37,633 nt of DNA from Candidatus Altimarinota bacterium (GTDB lineage: Bacteria > Cyanobacteriota > Cyanobacteriia > Cyanobacteriales > Microcystaceae), in NCBI GenBank assembly GCA_012031035.1, contig JAAUUT010000047.1, positions 1-37,633 of the forward strand, given 5' to 3'. Below the pieces are notes generated by a model. It worked only from the letters and a program-made list of their open reading frames with translations. It had not been told where the DNA came from and did no database searches. The translations under genes were made by a program, and so were the position numbers. Shown here piece by piece: positions 35,092-37,633 of this stretch; the first letter of the stretch is position 1; every line of letters begins with the position of its first letter.

Positions 35092-35622
35092 TTGTTAGCC
35101 AGTTTTGGCGAGATAGTTACGAAAGTTTACATATCCTTGTATTTATTTTAAGCTAAGCGTCCCAGACAAGGAAATGTTGTTTTATGATTAGAGACGATAG
35201 ATAAGCAGAGACAATCTCTGTTGTCTAAATCCGTCGTTAGTTTTCTAGTTACGTATTTTGTCTAAAAAAGCAAGCACTTAAAATTTTGTCCTTGCTGACA
35301 CTCTTGCTGCACTCAAAGATATTATTTGTCATTTTTCGCGATCGCTCAGAATCTTAGATTCTTTAACTATTGCTCAAAATGACATATTCGATCGCAACCG
35401 AGTGATGTTTAAAAAGCAAAACAAAGCTGCAAAGTGAAGATGAGGCAAAAATTTTTGTCTCTTACTTATGGGTTGTGAGGAGTTTTATACAACTTTTAGG
35501 CTTTATGTCAAGCTTTTGAAACAAAAATTTCTATAAAAGCGCTCGGCTATTAGCTAACCGCTTTCTTGACTCTCTAAAATTGCGATCGCGCTATTAATTT
35601 AATTAATTAATCTTTCAGAAAG
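35092..35622. other. 531-base region without a recognisable gene
   Basis: I find no tRNA, no convincing ORF and no long repeat. It holds two HIP1 sites, several short inverted repeats (for example TGTCATTTT near 35327 and AAAATGACA near 35378), and an A+T-rich (TTAA) run before 35620. It must contain the sds promoter and the promoter of the following small ORF and vWA gene. A small RNA is possible but not shown. Confidence 0.45.
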
Positions 35623-35748
35623 ATGCCTGCTATCATTCTGCTCCTTGCTTTTGTTTATTTATCAACCGTTTACGTCTTACTCACCCTAGCGAAACGAACT
35701 CAGACAGTAACGTCAATTGCTTCTGAGGGAGCAAACGACGATAGATAA
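35623..35748 (+). CDS. Small single-helix membrane protein, hypothetical (41 residues)
   Basis: The frame reads MPAIILLLAFVYLSTVYVLL, a clear membrane helix, then a basic turn (AKRTQ) and a polar tail ending GANDDR. AGAAAG stands a few bases before the ATG. The design resembles the many tiny photosynthetic-membrane subunits, but I could not match it to PetL, PetM, PetN, PsbX or PsbY as I remember them. It sits 83 bases upstream of the vWA gene on the same strand. Confidence 0.5.
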   Translation: MPAIILLLAFVYLSTVYVLLTLAKRTQTVTSIASEGANDDR

Positions 35749-35831
35749 GATTGATTGACTATCTATAAGGTTGAAAATTTTGAATTAAATTAGAAGTGCA
35801 GTTTAATCTTACTTTAGACTTCTAATTATTC

Positions 35832-36743
35832 GTGAGTCGCTATCGCCGTCCGCTTTGGTTATATCCCCTATTTCAAATTCCTGCTTTATTATTAAGTGCT
35901 TTTTTAGTCATTGCACTTTTGTTTGCTTTGTTGGGAGTAGGAAGGTCGCCAGTTGCTGTAGCGATCGTACTCGATTTGAGTCCTAGCACTTACGACGGAC
36001 AGGAATTTAACGCGCCTGGGACGGTAATGGATCGAGAAATCCAAGCAGTTAAAGCTTATTTAGCCAAAAATACTACGGCGATTCTCTCCCAACCCAACCA
36101 AATACAAATCTTTGGTTTTGCGGGGGGAGTACGACCTTTAACCCAATCTTTTCAAGATAATAACGAACAAATCCTTAACGAGTTAACCCAGACGTTGCAA
36201 CCGACGCTAGCAGAAGTGTTAGGAGGAGGAACTAATCTCGATCTGGCGATTCAAGAAGGAACTCAAGCATTAGCGAACGTTCGCGATCGCTGTCGAGAAT
36301 TACTGCTAGTTACTGATGGAGAAGCAACGGTTAATCCTTTAGTCATTGCCGAAGCAAGAACCAATCTCGTTAAAATTAATGCAGTCGTTATTGGGACTGA
36401 AGCGCTAGCGATACGCGCTGCTACTTTCGCTACGGGTGGTAAATATCTATCGAGCGATGTCAATAATCTAGATGTATTGTTTGCCGAGCGTTTATTTGCT
36501 CGTTTTAATAGTAACTGGAAATGGATTCTGTTGTGGCTGGGGTTAGCGTGGATTGCTTTGATGTGGATGCTGACAATGCCATTAGACCGTTGGATTTTTC
36601 AAGGATTATTTAAAATGCCAATCAATTTTTCGGGAAGGTTAGCATTAGGAAATGCCCTATTTTGGACGGCAGCTACGCCAGGGATTCTCTGGGGGATTTA
36701 TCAGTTGCTTAATTTGGGTTTGCCATTTATTTCTCGATGTTAG
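35832..36743 (+). CDS. von Willebrand factor A domain membrane protein
   Basis: A 303-residue protein with GTG start. One N-terminal membrane helix (residues about 10-38) is followed by a vWA domain with a complete MIDAS: Asp48, Ser50 and Ser52 in DLSPST, a Thr in GGGTNLDLAI, and Asp in LLVTDGEAT. Two more hydrophobic helices close the protein (WKWILLWLGLAWIALMWML and WTAATPGILWGIYQLL). The vWA domain would be on one side of the membrane, as in BatA-like proteins, though no MoxR ATPase gene is near. Function is unknown. The GTG at 35832 is taken because no ATG lies nearby in frame and the first residues SRYRRPLW lead directly into the helix. Confidence 0.82.
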   Translation: MSRYRRPLWLYPLFQIPALLLSAFLVIALLFALLGVGRSPVAVAIVLDLSPSTYDGQEFNAPGTVMDREIQAVKAYLAKNTTAILSQPNQIQIFGFAGGVRPLTQSFQDNNEQILNELTQTLQPTLAEVLGGGTNLDLAIQEGTQALANVRDRCRELLLVTDGEATVNPLVIAEARTNLVKINAVVIGTEALAIRAATFATGGKYLSSDVNNLDVLFAERLFARFNSNWKWILLWLGLAWIALMWMLTMPLDRWIFQGLFKMPINFSGRLALGNALFWTAATPGILWGIYQLLNLGLPFISRC

Positions 36744-36811
36744 ATACTCATGCTCCAGACGCAGAGAGAAGACTGTGTTTAGAAAAAAAACAAACTAAAT
36801 AATTGAATAGT

Positions 36812-37584
36812 TTACGGAACTACTTTTACTTGATGAACCCCGCGCTCTACTTCAATAACTCGTTCTATGCGCCGTAATGCAAGTTGTGGTTGACGAATCA
36901 CTTCCCAAAGTTCGATCCCGCCTTCTGGTTTAGGCGTAAAATAATCGTAAACGGCAACGGCCACGCGATCGCACTCGCATCAAACGCAGCACTTTCTGGG
37001 AGAATTCCTTCAAAGGGATAGTCGCCGACTTTAGTCAAATGTCCTACTCGATCCAAACTCAACAAACTAAGCGACGCTTCACGAGTAAATCGAGGTGAAG
37101 TAGGCACAAACGCCGTTCCTCGCATATTAACCGTAACAACCAGCGCTCCATCTGGACTAATTGCTAAACTTTCGGGGGAAATGTCGCTGATAGCTGTAGA
37201 AATTACCTGATGCTGTGAGTCTGTAAGTTGAATTGCTGTCACCGTTCCTCGCTCGGTTGGCAGTCGCTGTTCTACTGTTTTAACGTCTTTACCAAAATTG
37301 CGCCCCCAGTTGCTAGTTAAATAAAAGCGACCATCGGGAGTAAATTGTCCGGTGAAAGGGTCTTTGCCTACTTTTACAGGAGTTCCCCACGGCACGAGTT
37401 GAAATGTATTTCGCTCCCGCTTCAGTTCAAAAAAAGCCACCTCATCGCGATAGGTGAGATTTATAGCTAGATAGCGTCCTGAAGGATGCCACTGTACGTA
37501 ACTCGCCTGACGGGGTGACGACCCGATGGAAAGCTTACTGGGTAGCGAATCGAGACTAACTATGGTAGAAAAAGAATCGGTCTA
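36812..37584 (-). pseudogene. Beta-propeller protein, 5' end missing and one frameshift as read
   Basis: A WD/YncE-type propeller fragment of about 255 codons. Blade-like repeats can be seen: ASYVQWHPSGRYLAINLTYRDEVAFFEL, then TGQFTPDGRFYLTSNWGRN and SPESLAISPDGALVVTVNMRGT. Near the end one base is missing next to a HIP1 site (36972-36973). Adding one G restores AASGDRVAVAVYDYFTPKPEGG-like sequence and the end VHQVKVVP at 36812. Upstream the frame is open to a stop at about 37583, but it contains no ATG; GTG at 37440 is internal to the second blade. So the gene lacks its signal peptide and first blades. A terminator-like hairpin stands where they should be. Confidence 0.72.
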
Positions 37585-37605
37585 AATTTGTTACAAGACC
37601 GATTC
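37569..37605 (-). terminator. Terminator-like hairpin at the right edge (minus strand)
   Basis: GAATCGGTCT (37574-37583) and AGACCGATTC (37596-37605) are perfect inverted repeats around a 12-base loop. On the minus strand the stem is followed by five T residues (plus-strand A run 37569-37573). It would end a transcript that enters from outside the window, just before the propeller fragment. Confidence 0.6.
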
Positions 37606-37633
37606 AAAGATAATGTTACCTGAATTTTATCGT

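Noticed and set aside
35465..35490. Possible Yfr1-like small RNA, because ACTCCTCACA is found on the minus strand
   Set aside because: The known core is ACTCCTCACAC, and the last base differs. The flanks do not form the two expected stems, and no terminator follows.

Overview
This is cyanobacterial chromosome. The octamer GCGATCGC (HIP1) and its core recur throughout, and the window carries photosystem I genes (psaL, psaI), the PSII-associated psb32, ndhD, a cyanobacterial aa3 oxidase cluster, the 2-oxoglutarate decarboxylase / succinate-semialdehyde dehydrogenase pair and a PEP-CTERM protein. Base composition is moderately A+T rich. I cannot name the species from the sequence alone.

Layout. 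1-5.4 kb: cytochrome c oxidase, with ctaC-ctaD-ctaE on the minus strand and heme A assembly genes ctaA and ctaB on the plus strand. Between them lies a divergent promoter region with tandem HLR1-like (RpaB-type) repeats. 5.6-8.8 kb: the two enzymes that convert 2-oxoglutarate to succinate and close the cyanobacterial TCA cycle. 8.8-11.7 kb: a DUF2934 protein, a DUF4346-like protein, psb32 and the psaL-psaI operon with a clear terminator. 11.7-17.5 kb: SpoIID/LytB protein, AI-2E family permease, a pseudouridine synthase coupled to a RodZ-like protein, DUF2993 protein and PEP-CTERM protein. 18.0-23.5 kb: ndhD, a quinone-oxidoreductase-like dehydrogenase, GT2 glycosyltransferase and a GT-C-like membrane protein. 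23.6-26.1 kb: a three-gene minus-strand operon (enolase-superfamily dipeptide epimerase, a short coiled-coil membrane protein, DUF1611 protein). It resembles the DgcA/DgcN D-glutamate pathway. 26.1-27.4 kb: SRAP and Nudix genes. 27.5-28.4 kb: an IS5-family element with intact ends and a TAA target duplication, which supplies the last codons and stop of the neighbouring fused oxidoreductase-SelD gene. 30.6-32.4 kb: a membrane-anchored caspase homologue whose catalytic His/Cys are replaced by Tyr/Asn. 32.4-37.6 kb: rpmF, a sulfite-oxidase-like protein, a response regulator, solanesyl diphosphate synthase, a small membrane ORF, a von Willebrand A protein and a beta-propeller gene lacking its 5' end.

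An important property of this sequence is a set of single-base frameshifts in otherwise well conserved genes: ctaD (two), 2-oxoglutarate decarboxylase, psb32, the caspase homologue (two) and the beta-propeller gene. Five sit in 4-5 base homopolymers and two next to HIP1 sites. That pattern is more like residual sequencing indels than true gene decay, so these genes are probably intact in the organism. I give them here as single loci spanning the frameshifts.
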